Assembly (NCBI GenBank): GCA_963422445.2
Contig: OY729512.2
Location: forward strand, 3,596,001 to 3,660,000
Direction: 5' to 3'
Source of the DNA: G963422445 sp963422445
GTDB taxonomy: Bacteria; Pseudomonadota; Alphaproteobacteria; Thalassobaculales; Thalassobaculaceae
DNA length: 64,000 nucleotides
The notes below the pieces were generated by a model that was not told the origin of the DNA, searched no databases, and was given only the letters and a program-made list of their open reading frames with translations. Made by a program: the position numbers and the translations under genes. Each line of letters starts with the position of its first letter. The stretch's first letter is position 1. Shown piece after piece: positions 1-7,937 of this stretch.

Positions 1-1
1 A

Positions 2-247
2 CACAATTTCGGGCATGGCAGCCAGACCCTGGCCAGCATCCTGGTCGTGCTCAATCTGCTGGCCTTCGCCCTGCACACGGCCTGCGACCTGATCGAAGCG
101 TCCTGGCGGCGGGCGCGGCACGCACTCGGAGCCCGAAGGCGCCTGTTCGAGCACATCCGCGCGATCACCGCCTACCATGTCTTCGCGTCATGGGCGGTCC
201 TCATGAAAACCGTCATCACGGGCCTCTCCCCTCCCGTAAACGCTTGA
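2..247 (+). CDS. Transposase C-terminal fragment (cut by window edge)
   Basis: An open frame enters from the left edge and ends at TGA 245-247. It reads HNFGHGSQTLAS, then LVVLNLLAFALHTACDL, and ends with FEHIRAITAYHVFASW. This arrangement (HNFGHG, a hydrophobic stretch ending in FA.HT, then E.IR.ITAY..F.SW) resembles the carboxy end of a DDE transposase group I have seen annotated as ISNCY/IS4-like. I cannot name the family with certainty. The amino-terminal part lies outside the window. It abuts the truncated dehydrogenase at about 350, so the IS end may have removed the start of that gene. No terminal repeat was identified. Confidence 0.45.
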   Translation, partial: HNFGHGSQTLASILVVLNLLAFALHTACDLIEASWRRARHALGARRRLFEHIRAITAYHVFASWAVLMKTVITGLSPPVNA

Positions 248-352
248 TCCCCGGCCCCGCGCCAAGCCCATCCCTCCAACCGCAAAACCGCCAAAAAAAC
301 CAACACGAAAGGCCGCAATGCAACAAGAAACGCCATAAGGAGAATTGCTGGT

Positions 353-1173
353 GAAAAACCCCTGACGTTGACGGTCGAAGAGGCGGAGCAGATCGTGGCG
401 GCGGCATCCGTGAACCGACGGATATGCGCCGTCAATTACGGGTATTCCGGCTACCCGATGATCCTGCAGATGCGCGCGATGGTCGGGGCAGGGGATCTCG
501 AGCATATTCGGCTGGTGGTCGCGATGTTTTCGCACGGTCATCACGCAGATGCGCATGATCTGGACAATCCTCGTCTTTGTTGGCGCTATGATCCGGCCGA
601 GGTCGGCATCTCGGCCCAGTTCGCCGACTGCGGTATTCACGCCTTGCATCTGGCTGTTTTCGTGACCGGTCGGAGGTGAGGCGAGTTTCCGCCGACTTTG
701 CGTCCTGTGTTTCGAGTCGGGCGCTTGAGGATGACGTCATGGTCAATTTCCGCATGGATGACGACACGGTTGGCCGGCTCTGGACATCGGCCGTTGCTGT
801 CGGCCGGCAGCATGGTCTGGAGCTTCATGTTTTCGGTGAACGCGGCGGGATCAGCTGGGTTCAGGAGCACCCTGAACAATTGTGCTGGACGCCGGTCGGT
901 GGACGGACCGAAATCATTGAGCGGGGTGAGGAGTGGATGGCCGCTGATGCAGCCGGGGCCTCCCGGATTGCGGTCGGGCATGTCGAGGGCATGCCGTTGG
1001 CTTTCGCCAACATCTATCGTGATCTTGCCTGCATGATTCGCGAGGGCGGGCCGATTGATGCCACGGGTACGCGGCCAATTCCGACGGCCGAAGACGGACT
1101 CCACTCAATGCAAGCGGTCCGCGCCGCGGTTGCTTCGGCAGGGATGAACGGGCAGTGGGTGGATTTGCCATGA
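353..1173 (+). pseudogene. Gfo/Idh/MocA-type dehydrogenase, truncated and frameshifted
   Basis: The middle and C-terminal parts of a Gfo/Idh/MocA NAD(P)-dependent sugar or inositol dehydrogenase lie in two frames. The first runs from EKPLTLTVEEAEQIV (353) to LAVFVTGRR. The second starts at 676 (VRRVSADFASCVSS) and continues through VFGERGGISWVQEHPEQLCW to AGMNGQWVDLP and TGA 1173. The frames meet at GTGA 676-679, and adding one G there restores a continuous protein, so a single-base deletion is the simplest lesion. The N-terminal Rossmann half, with the nucleotide-binding motif (about 100-120 residues), is missing upstream, where transposase sequence lies instead. The product would be inactive. 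Family assignment is good; the original substrate is unknown. Confidence 0.72.
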
Positions 1174-1231
1174 TTTAAGGTAACTGCCCAGGTACCACGT
1201 TGCTGACGGTGGTGGGACGATTGCGAAGTAA

Positions 1232-1426
1232 TCCGGGTTCCGGGAAAACCGGGCCGAGCAAGATCTGCGAATGGTGCAGCTGCACCAGAAAATCGCCGAC
1301 GCATTCTGCTCCGAACAGGGCGCCCGCGACTTCACTATCTTGCATTCCGTTATTGCCACAGCCCGCAAACAGGTCCGGAATGTCCTCGAAACCCCGGCCC
1401 CGGCACACCCGACCCGAAGCAATTGA
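1232..1426 (+). pseudogene. IS66-type transposase (TnpC) C-terminal remnant
   Basis: Frame 1232-1426 translates to RENRAEQDLRMVQLHQKIAD, then FCSEQGARDFTILHSV and IATARKQVRNVLET before TGA 1424-1426. This follows the conserved C-terminal block of IS66 TnpC (N.AEQDLRM.K..QKISG.FR...GA.DF...RS...TARKQG). The frame opens only after a stop at 1229-1231, and the DDE catalytic portion is absent. It is therefore a short remnant, unrelated in position to the long IS66-type gene at 26.6-28.7 kb. Terminal repeats were not found. It is one of several IS traces between the broken dehydrogenase and the flavin oxidoreductase gene. Confidence 0.6.
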
Positions 1427-2049
1427 TCTCCAGACTGCGGCTCTTCCCCCTTGCCAGGCAGCGAAATCCCTCGCATAGAGAGGCTAGGTACGTACAGTCG
1501 CTGGCGCGGTTCATCAGACAGCCACGCGCTGTGAACCGGCCGCCGGAAGCAGAACCCAAAACAGACTTGGACAGTTACGATTTATAAACATCTGAGGGAC
1601 CTGAACATGTCTGGAAATTTGCTCAGTGATGAATTCGGATTCTGGGCACAGCCGGTCTGTCGGTGCAGGAGGCCGTTCGGGACCACTCGTGATGACAAGG
1701 TGACTGCGACTGTCACGGACATTCCGGTCAATCCGGTCCGAGGCAGTATCAACGTGTCAGCATAGAGATGTTCGGGCCCAATCAAGAATTCGACGGCTGA
1801 GTTGTGATCAACGCCTCGAGTCTCGCAGGCCCGGCCACGAGCCGACACCCAGCAACATCTTTCGCTCGCCTTGCATTTGAGAAATTGATACCTTTCGACT
1901 TCGTGTTTTGCAGCCTCTTCTATCAAATTCAGTTCCCCTAGGTAGAGTGTTGTCAGCGGTGGATTGGTCCCAAGTTTCACGTTGTGTTGCGGTGCCGCAA
2001 GGTTTCCGGAATGTGGACGAAAGCTGCGGGATTTGTTGAGGGAGTTCAA
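1427..2049. other. Non-coding or degenerate stretch, no gene recognised
   Basis: Both strands hold only short frames here. The longest (161 codons on the minus strand, 1582-2067) overlaps the start of the next gene and has no recognisable motif. A 53-codon plus-strand frame at 1606 is also unrecognisable. The last bases carry a GAGGGAG ribosome-binding site at 2037-2043 for the flavin oxidoreductase. No promoter could be placed with confidence. Confidence 0.5.
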
Positions 2050-3258
2050 ATGCAGCGACGGGGGCACCTGTTCAATCCGCTCACGCTGCCCTGCGGTGTG
2101 ACTGTTAAAAACCGCATCGCGAAATCGGCGATGTCGGATTCCTTAGGCGATGGAACCGGCCATCCGACACCAGAACAATACAGACTGTATAAGCGTTGGG
2201 CCGGAGGCGGGTTGGCCGTATCCATAATTGGCGAGGTGCAAGGCAACGCAGGTTACGCTGAGAAACCTGGCAACCTGGTTCTCAATGAGAATTCGGAACT
2301 CGACCGATTCCGAGAGCTTGCCCAAAAGGGTGGTGAAAATGGCACTCAGATCTGGCTACAACTCGGTCACGCCGGAGCGCTTGCTTATGCGCCGACCAGC
2401 ACCCCCAGGGGCCCGAGTGCTCTCGAGCTTTCGGGTTTCCGCTGCGCAGAACTGACAATGGACGAAATTCGTCAATTGCCTTCGGAATTTGCGAGGACAG
2501 CCCGTTTGGCGCAGCAGCTCGGTTTCGGCGGGATCCAGATACACGCAGCGCACGGATTTCTGCTCAGTCAGTTCCTTTCGCCGCTGTTCAACAAGCGTAA
2601 GGACGCATTTGGCGGGTCCATTGCCAATCGAATGCGGCTTTTGCTTGACTCCATCGAAGCCATCCGCGCTGCTGTCGGGCCGGAATTTCCGATGGCTGTG
2701 AAACTGAATTCTTCAGATAAGCTTGAGGGCGGGTTCGACAAGGACGACGCGCTGAAAGTGGTGGCAGCGCTGGACCGGTCTTCGGTCGACTTGATCGACA
2801 TCAGCGGCGGAACTTACTTTCCCGGAGCCAAGGCTGTCTCGAACGGGGCTGGACGCGGACCCTATTTCATAGAATTCGCAAGGTTTGCCCGCGCAGCGAC
2901 ATCCAAACCTCTTATGCTGACAGGCGGATTCAAGACACGTATGCAGGCCGAGGACGCCGTGGCCAGCGGTGCGGTCGACATCGTCGGTCTTGCCCGCGCA
3001 CTCGTTCTAGAGCCTACTCTTGCCAACCTCTGGATGGCGGATCAGAAACCGGAGCCGATCTACCCCAGATTTTCTGATGCCCAAGAGGGCGGGATAACCG
3101 CCTGGTACACGATGCAGTTGACTAGGATCGGCGAGGACGCTGAAACACTGGTTTACAGTGACCTTCAACAGGCTATCCGAGATTATGAAACGCGTGATAA
3201 AGCTCGAACGAAGATCTGGTTGCGTCACTTTTCCAATGATATCGCGAGACAAACGTAA
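2050..3258 (+). CDS. NADH:flavin oxidoreductase, old yellow enzyme family
   Basis: A 402-residue FMN-dependent ene-reductase-type protein with the TIM-barrel fold of the old yellow enzyme family. Early on it reads LFNPLTLPCGVTVKNRIAKS. Later come the family signature IHAAHGFLLSQFLSPLFNKR and FGGSIANRMRLLLDSIEA, then a C-terminal phosphate-binding region (LTGGFKTRMQAEDAVASGAV, DIVGLARALV). There is no C-terminal iron-sulphur/FAD extension, so it is the short single-domain type, not a 2,4-dienoyl-CoA reductase. I chose ATG 2050 because GAGGGAG lies 6-12 bases upstream and homology begins just after; an upstream in-frame start at 1984 would add 22 unlikely residues. It stands alone on this strand, so the substrate, probably an activated alkene or a xenobiotic, cannot be inferred. 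Confidence 0.9.
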   Translation: MQRRGHLFNPLTLPCGVTVKNRIAKSAMSDSLGDGTGHPTPEQYRLYKRWAGGGLAVSIIGEVQGNAGYAEKPGNLVLNENSELDRFRELAQKGGENGTQIWLQLGHAGALAYAPTSTPRGPSALELSGFRCAELTMDEIRQLPSEFARTARLAQQLGFGGIQIHAAHGFLLSQFLSPLFNKRKDAFGGSIANRMRLLLDSIEAIRAAVGPEFPMAVKLNSSDKLEGGFDKDDALKVVAALDRSSVDLIDISGGTYFPGAKAVSNGAGRGPYFIEFARFARAATSKPLMLTGGFKTRMQAEDAVASGAVDIVGLARALVLEPTLANLWMADQKPEPIYPRFSDAQEGGITAWYTMQLTRIGEDAETLVYSDLQQAIRDYETRDKARTKIWLRHFSNDIARQT

Positions 3259-3582
3259 TCAAAAATGGATGACTTTTTCTGCATTGTTTTCATTTGCAGT
3301 AACAAGTGTTTAGCCGCCCATAATCCATCCCGGTATTGTGTGGTTATCAAATACGACGCGGGAGGCCCGTATTTGCTACCGTTCCGATTACATAGCCCGA
3401 AAACACAGCGGAATAATTGTATGAAGCGGCTTGCAGAAAAATTTCTTCCAAACGTTTCTCTATCAATTCAAGCACTATCAATTTCGGTAAGAATTGTCAT
3501 GCCTGTGTGACGTAACATAGCATTCGTTTCACTGCACCTGTAAACGAAGTTGATCACATAAATTTCTTAAAATTTTTCAGAA
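3259..3582. other. AT-rich intergenic region before IS copy A
   Basis: This is markedly more AT-rich than its neighbours and carries only an unconvincing 81-codon frame (3265-3510). Its last four bases, AGAA (3579-3582), are the left target-site duplication of IS copy A. Confidence 0.55.
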
Positions 3583-5078
3583 GAACCTCTTGCAAAATTC
3601 CTGCCCCCAGGGTCCGGTGAGCCCGGATCGGTCGGTTGATCCCGGTCACCTCTGCACCTGGAGGTCGGAATCCATGGATTCGCGGTGTCTCATCAGAGAT
3701 GATGAGACCAAACAGGGACCTTGGCGGACATCGGGACACGCCTCTCCGGGCCACTCTCTTCGAGAGGGCCGTGAAGGGTCGGCATGCGTTTTCGGAGCCG
3801 CGCTATGGGGCGGCGAGACGTATCAACTGGTCAGCCGCCAGGGCCAGGATGCCGAACATGAGATGGCAGGCGACCCTGGAATGTCCGCGGACGCGGACAT
3901 GGCGCCCGCCACACTCATCCTTGAGGCGGGCGTTGGTCCTCTCGACACCGGACCGGATCCGGACCCGCACGGTCTCGGGATCGACATGGCCTATTGCACG
4001 CCGGGCCCGGGCCTCCCGGTCTCGCTCCTCCTTGAGGTCCTTGTCCCGGCGCCGATTGACATCGATGATCGGCACATGGCCAAGCCGTTCGCTCATCTGG
4101 TAGATCTCCCTGGCATCATAGGCCGCGTCCATGAGATCGTAGAGATTGGTCACACGCCCGGCGGTCATCATCGCCAGCGGGATCGCGACCGGGCTGTCAT
4201 GGACAGATGCCGAGGTGAGAACGGTCCTCAGCGGCACCCCGCAGTCTGCTGTGTCGATAGGCAGCTTGTCACCGCGCCAGGCCTCCATGACCCCCTTGGC
4301 AGTCTTCTTTGCCCCGTGATCGCAGACCTTTGGCAGCGCGTCGAGCCTCTCATCGAGATCCATCCCGTTCGCTTGCCGTTCGAGACGCCCAGGCTCCTTC
4401 GTCCTCTCCGCGCCCTTGCGGGGCCGGCCGCGCTTGCGGTTCGGCGTCCTGGCCTTCGGCGTCGGGGCCGGCGTCTCCCGGGCATCGATGGCCGTCGAGG
4501 CCCTCGACACGTGGCCGATGAGCGCATCGCCCAGTGTCTCTGCAACCAGAGCCGCGTGCATCCTCTCCGGAAGACGGGACTGCGAAAATTCGGCAAACGC
4601 CCGCGAAAACGTCGCTTCACTCGGGATCTCCGCGACACGCGACCAGCCGCACAGCCGGCGCAACGTCGGGTCCACCTTGAGCCTGTCGATCAGGTGGCGG
4701 GTCGTCGGCAGATCCCATACTGCCTTGGCGATGAAGCCACGGGCCAGCGCCTGGCGATCCTCCCGGGGCCGACCCGGACCGGTCCACACCTCATCGACGA
4801 AGCCCTCCACCTTGACGAGATCGAGAGCTGTCACGAAGCGCTTGTGCGTCTCGAGGAGAGGACCGACCGCTTCGGCCAACGCAGGGAAAAGGTCCCCTTG
4901 AAATCGGTGCCGGATATCGGATAGGGTCGAGCCAAGGGTCATCGGGGTCACCACCTCGGTATCTTGTTATTGTAGAAACACAACATACCACGGGGTGGCC
5001 CCGAAACCCAGGCCTCGACAACAAAATCAGCCTCGACAAGGCAAAAACCGGTCGGGCCGGCAATTTTGCAAGAAGCTC
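3583..5078 (-). mobile_element. 1.5-kb IS copy A (DUF772/DDE type), complete
   Basis: This 1496-bp element has imperfect terminal inverted repeats. The left end reads GAACCTCTTGCAAAATTCC; the right end, read inward, is GAGCTTCTTGCAAAATTGCC. It is flanked by a perfect 4-bp target duplication AGAA (3579-3582 and 5079-5082), so this copy arrived by simple transposition. It carries one transposase gene on the minus strand. Three further copies lie in the window: B (23553), C (truncated, ends 32572) and D (from 62789). Copy A sits between the flavin oxidoreductase and the DUF3047 gene and breaks no recognised gene. Confidence 0.9.
3803..4942 (-). CDS. IS transposase, DUF772 + DDE domain (copy A)
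   Basis: A 379-residue transposase of the IS4/IS5 superfamily. The N-terminal DUF772-like part includes KVDPTLRRLCGWSRVAEIPS and ATFSRAFAEF. A basic, proline-rich linker (RKRGRPRKG) follows, then the DDE core: HDSPVAIPLAMMTAGRVTNL, DAAYDAREIY, and a C-terminal VERTNARLKDECGGRHVRVR. I chose ATG 4942 because the same start gives 379 residues in copy B. Where copy D has GYKLHID near the first catalytic aspartate, this copy reads GDKLPID, two changes in a conserved spot that may impair it. Full length; no frameshift seen. Confidence 0.85.
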   Translation of the reverse strand: MTLGSTLSDIRHRFQGDLFPALAEAVGPLLETHKRFVTALDLVKVEGFVDEVWTGPGRPREDRQALARGFIAKAVWDLPTTRHLIDRLKVDPTLRRLCGWSRVAEIPSEATFSRAFAEFSQSRLPERMHAALVAETLGDALIGHVSRASTAIDARETPAPTPKARTPNRKRGRPRKGAERTKEPGRLERQANGMDLDERLDALPKVCDHGAKKTAKGVMEAWRGDKLPIDTADCGVPLRTVLTSASVHDSPVAIPLAMMTAGRVTNLYDLMDAAYDAREIYQMSERLGHVPIIDVNRRRDKDLKEERDREARARRAIGHVDPETVRVRIRSGVERTNARLKDECGGRHVRVRGHSRVACHLMFGILALAADQLIRLAAP

Positions 5079-5109
5079 AGAACAGAGAATTTTATATGTA
5101 TTTAAAAAA

Positions 5110-5229
5110 ACCGCTTATGCACGTAGCTTTGGTTGTGAGAATTTGCCGCGAGAAGTTGACTCCTACCGATCCATTTGGACGGCTTTCAATCAACATTTTG
5201 ATCAAACCGGGGCCAAGTGCATAAGTGGT
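5110..5229. mobile_element. 120-bp MITE related to the IS1595-type element
   Basis: The left end ACCGCTTATGCACGTAGC and the right end (read inward ACCACTTATGCACTTGGC) are imperfect inverted repeats of each other. They closely match the ends of the IS1595-type element at 14646-15689 (ACCGCTTATGCACATGG). Similarity to the left end continues inward (GAGAATTTGCCGCGAGAAG against GAGAGTTTGCCACCAGATG). Only about 120 bp separate the outer ends, with no room for a transposase. Flanking octamers TTAAAAAA (5102-5109) and TTAAGAAA (5230-5237) match at 7 of 8 positions, as expected for an aged 8-bp duplication of this family. It lies directly beside IS copy A. Confidence 0.7.
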
Positions 5230-5300
5230 TTAAGAAATAGAATATGCATGCTGAATTTCAAGGTTTTTGTGTTTTGTCTTTATCGAAAAATGAGGTGGAT

Positions 5301-5972
5301 TCATCGGACAAATCTATTCGCCGTGCTTTGCCGTGCGATACTGATATCACCATACCAAGCTTGCACGGACAGCCCACTGTTATCGGTGTCCGTCATGATA
5401 GCGATATGGGTGATCTCGACGATGTCACGGCCAAACAGAGCTTGAAAATCCTCTCGGATATTCCGACGGTAATGCCGCCATTGCCCGGCATACTCCACCC
5501 CGGAATCGACAGCGTACATCTGGACCTTGTCGGTATATGGATTCGGCCATGACAAGCCGCTCGGCTGGTTGCTTGCCCAGACATACGCTATGGAGTCCGG
5601 GAAAGACAGGAAGCCGTCGCCCGGAGTCACGAAATAGATCCGCGCCGCGAAATCATCACCCTCCCGGTTGGTTTCGTCAGGCGGATTGACCGGTGCGGCA
5701 ATACGCCAGCTCCATCTCAGGACCGGTGTCGCTGTCAGGTCGATCTTCCGCTCGAGAATAAGACCGGATGCCGTACCGTCGCTGGTCGCCTCGAGAACGG
5801 TGCGGCCGTCTTGTTCTACTAAACGATAACTCGTATCACCCTCGAAACTTTTTGCTTCCCAGCCCGACAAATCGTCGTCCGAAAACCGCCCGAGTACCAG
5901 TTCGCCGGTGATCGCAGGCCCCGAGCAAACTGCAATGCAGACCGTCAGGCCGGTGATCATCAGAGGCCGCAT
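5301..5972 (-). CDS. DUF3047 domain protein, probably exported
   Basis: A 223-residue protein with an N-terminal hydrophobic segment (MITGLTVCIAVCSGPAITG) consistent with a signal peptide or anchor. A DUF3047-type domain follows: FSDDDLSGWEAKSFEGDTSY, LRWSWRIAAPVNPPDETNRE, GDDFAARIYFVTPG, SIAYVWASNQPSG and a C-terminal ITHIAIMTDTDNSG followed by WYGDISI. The family has a beta-sandwich carbohydrate-binding-like appearance but no settled function. I chose the start at MRPLM, as the longer frame (to 6062) adds 30 residues without signal-peptide character. It is transcribed away from the GMC oxidoreductase, with a 277-bp divergent gap that presumably holds both promoters. Confidence 0.75.
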   Translation of the reverse strand: MRPLMITGLTVCIAVCSGPAITGELVLGRFSDDDLSGWEAKSFEGDTSYRLVEQDGRTVLEATSDGTASGLILERKIDLTATPVLRWSWRIAAPVNPPDETNREGDDFAARIYFVTPGDGFLSFPDSIAYVWASNQPSGLSWPNPYTDKVQMYAVDSGVEYAGQWRHYRRNIREDFQALFGRDIVEITHIAIMTDTDNSGLSVQAWYGDISIARQSTANRFVR

Positions 5973-6249
5973 TCTTCCATTCGTTTCCCTGTTACCACCA
6001 TTGCCGATCCTCACATTCGCGATTCCGTTTGCTTGCGTGATTCCCGCGTTTAAGTCAACCAACGCTCCGGTTCCCGGTCAGCATGGAATCCGTTCGACCC
6101 GACAGACGGTCGATCGACGCGCGACGCCGTGCCGTGTTGAAATTTATATGGTGCCGTCATCCCATACTGCCAAGTCCTGTATTGACAGGTCGCTGCCGCG
6201 CCAACAGGCTTCACGAAGATGGGTCCATTTTCGTGTATGAGGTGCCGAC

Positions 6250-7869
6250 ATGTTGGCCGACGATGCAGAATTCGACTTCATTGTGAGTGGTGCCGGTTCG
6301 GCCGGATGCGCTGTTGCGGCGCGTCTGAGCGAAAACCCTGATCATACCGTTCTGCTATTGGAAGCCGGGCCACGAGACCTCAATCCGTGGATCCATGTTC
6401 CACTCGGTTTTACCAAGGTCTTCACGGACGGTCGCGTGAACTGGAAGTTCCAGACAGAACCGGTTGAATCGCTTGATAACCGGATCCTCTATCAACCGCG
6501 CGGTAAGGTTCTCGGCGGCAGTTCCTCGATTAATGGCACGATTTACATGCGCGGCCAGCCGGGAGATTACGACGAATGGCGTCAACGTGGGCTGGATGGC
6601 TGGGACTGGAATTCGGTGCTGCCATTCTTCAAGAAGGCTGAAAACAACGAACGTGGCGCTGACGATCTGCACGGGGCTGGTGGTCCGCTCCGGGTTTCGG
6701 ATATTCCCGAGGAATGGCCGCTGCCGAGCGCCATGGTGGCAGCCGCCGTGGAAGCCGGCATACCAGCCAATCCAGATTTCAACGGGCCGACCCAGGAAGG
6801 GACCGGTTTCTATCAGTTCACCGCGACCCGAAGCCGGCGCTGGAGTTCTGCACGGGCCTATCTGAAACCCGCACGTAACCGTCGCAACCTGCATGTCGAA
6901 ACGTCGGCGCAGGCCCGGCGCATCGTGATAGGGGACGGCGCGGCGGTCGGAATTGAATATCAGACACCGGCCGGTCCGCGCATCGCCCGGGCACGCCGTG
7001 AAGTCATCATCTCCGGCGGTGCATTCGGATCACCGCAACTTCTGCAACTTTCTGGTATCGGCCCGGGTGACCTGTTGTCGGATATGGGCATTCCGGTTCA
7101 GCGCGACTTGCCTGGGGTCGGCTCGCATTTGCGTGACCATTTCAATACCTATCTCAGCTATCGCTGCGCCCGGCCAGTGACAATGAACGATCTGGCGATC
7201 AGTCTGCCGCGGCGTCTCGTCGCCGGCGCCCGTTACGCCCTGTTCGGCAGCGGCCCGCTGACCAATTCGGCGATCTGTGCCGGCGCGTTCCTGCGCAGCG
7301 ACCCTCGACTTGAACAACCTGACGTGCAGATCAACATGTTCAGCTGGAGCGCGGCCAAACGCACGCCAGACGGCGTGGTTCCGCATCCCTTTTCCGCATT
7401 CACGTTCAGTCCGGTCCATCTTCGCCCCGACTGCGACGGTTCGGTCCGCATCAAGAATCCGGATCCTCTGGCCGCACCGGCCATTCGTTACGAATTTCTG
7501 CGTAGCGAATATGATCGGCAGGCGATCCTTTACGGGATGCGGATGAGCCGCAAGATCGCGCACCAGCCGGCACTGAAGCCCTTCATGGTCGAAGAAGTCC
7601 TGCCCGGCGCGGACACGGAAAGCGACGAGGATCTGATCGCGGATGTCCGGGCCCGCGCTGTGGCGAACTATCATCCTGTCGGAACCTGCCGCATGGGACC
7701 TGAAACTGATTCGGTGACGGATGCGCGCCTGCAGGTTCACGGTATCGGGAGACTCCGCATCGCTGATGCCTCAGTCATGCCCTCCATCGTTGCCGGTAAC
7801 ACCAATGCACCGAGCATAATGATTGGTGAAAAATGCGCTGCGATGGTGCTTGAAGATATGCGTCGGTAA
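6250..7869 (+). CDS. GMC-family FAD-dependent oxidoreductase (choline dehydrogenase-like)
   Basis: A 539-residue flavoprotein of the glucose-methanol-choline family, which oxidises alcohols using FAD. The N-terminal dinucleotide fold reads IVSGAGSAGCAVAARLSE, with the following acidic LLLEAG. GMC signature 1 is GKVLGGSSSINGTIYMRG and signature 2 GAFGSPQLLQLSGIGP. The C-terminal active-site block has NYHPVGTCRMG (catalytic His) and ADASVMPSIVAGNTNAPSIM. Length and motif order match BetA-like dehydrogenases, but genomic context gives no betaine pathway, so the alcohol substrate is unknown. ATG 6250 is preceded by GAGG at 6239-6242. The neighbouring amidohydrolase is convergent (69 bp between stops). 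Confidence 0.92.
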   Translation: MLADDAEFDFIVSGAGSAGCAVAARLSENPDHTVLLLEAGPRDLNPWIHVPLGFTKVFTDGRVNWKFQTEPVESLDNRILYQPRGKVLGGSSSINGTIYMRGQPGDYDEWRQRGLDGWDWNSVLPFFKKAENNERGADDLHGAGGPLRVSDIPEEWPLPSAMVAAAVEAGIPANPDFNGPTQEGTGFYQFTATRSRRWSSARAYLKPARNRRNLHVETSAQARRIVIGDGAAVGIEYQTPAGPRIARARREVIISGGAFGSPQLLQLSGIGPGDLLSDMGIPVQRDLPGVGSHLRDHFNTYLSYRCARPVTMNDLAISLPRRLVAGARYALFGSGPLTNSAICAGAFLRSDPRLEQPDVQINMFSWSAAKRTPDGVVPHPFSAFTFSPVHLRPDCDGSVRIKNPDPLAAPAIRYEFLRSEYDRQAILYGMRMSRKIAHQPALKPFMVEEVLPGADTESDEDLIADVRARAVANYHPVGTCRMGPETDSVTDARLQVHGIGRLRIADASVMPSIVAGNTNAPSIMIGEKCAAMVLEDMRR

Positions 7870-7937
7870 ACCGCGACCGACGTCACGTTGCCGGGCAGGG
7901 CAGACAATTGCAGCAGGGCGGCGCAGCACGGTGGATA

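Noticed and set aside
1582..2067. 161-codon minus-strand frame before the flavin oxidoreductase
   Set aside because: Overlaps the start of a certain gene and has no recognisable sequence.
3590..4924. 444-codon plus-strand frame in IS copy A (and its mirror in copy B)
   Set aside because: Antisense to the transposase with no family motif; typical of high-GC shadow frames.
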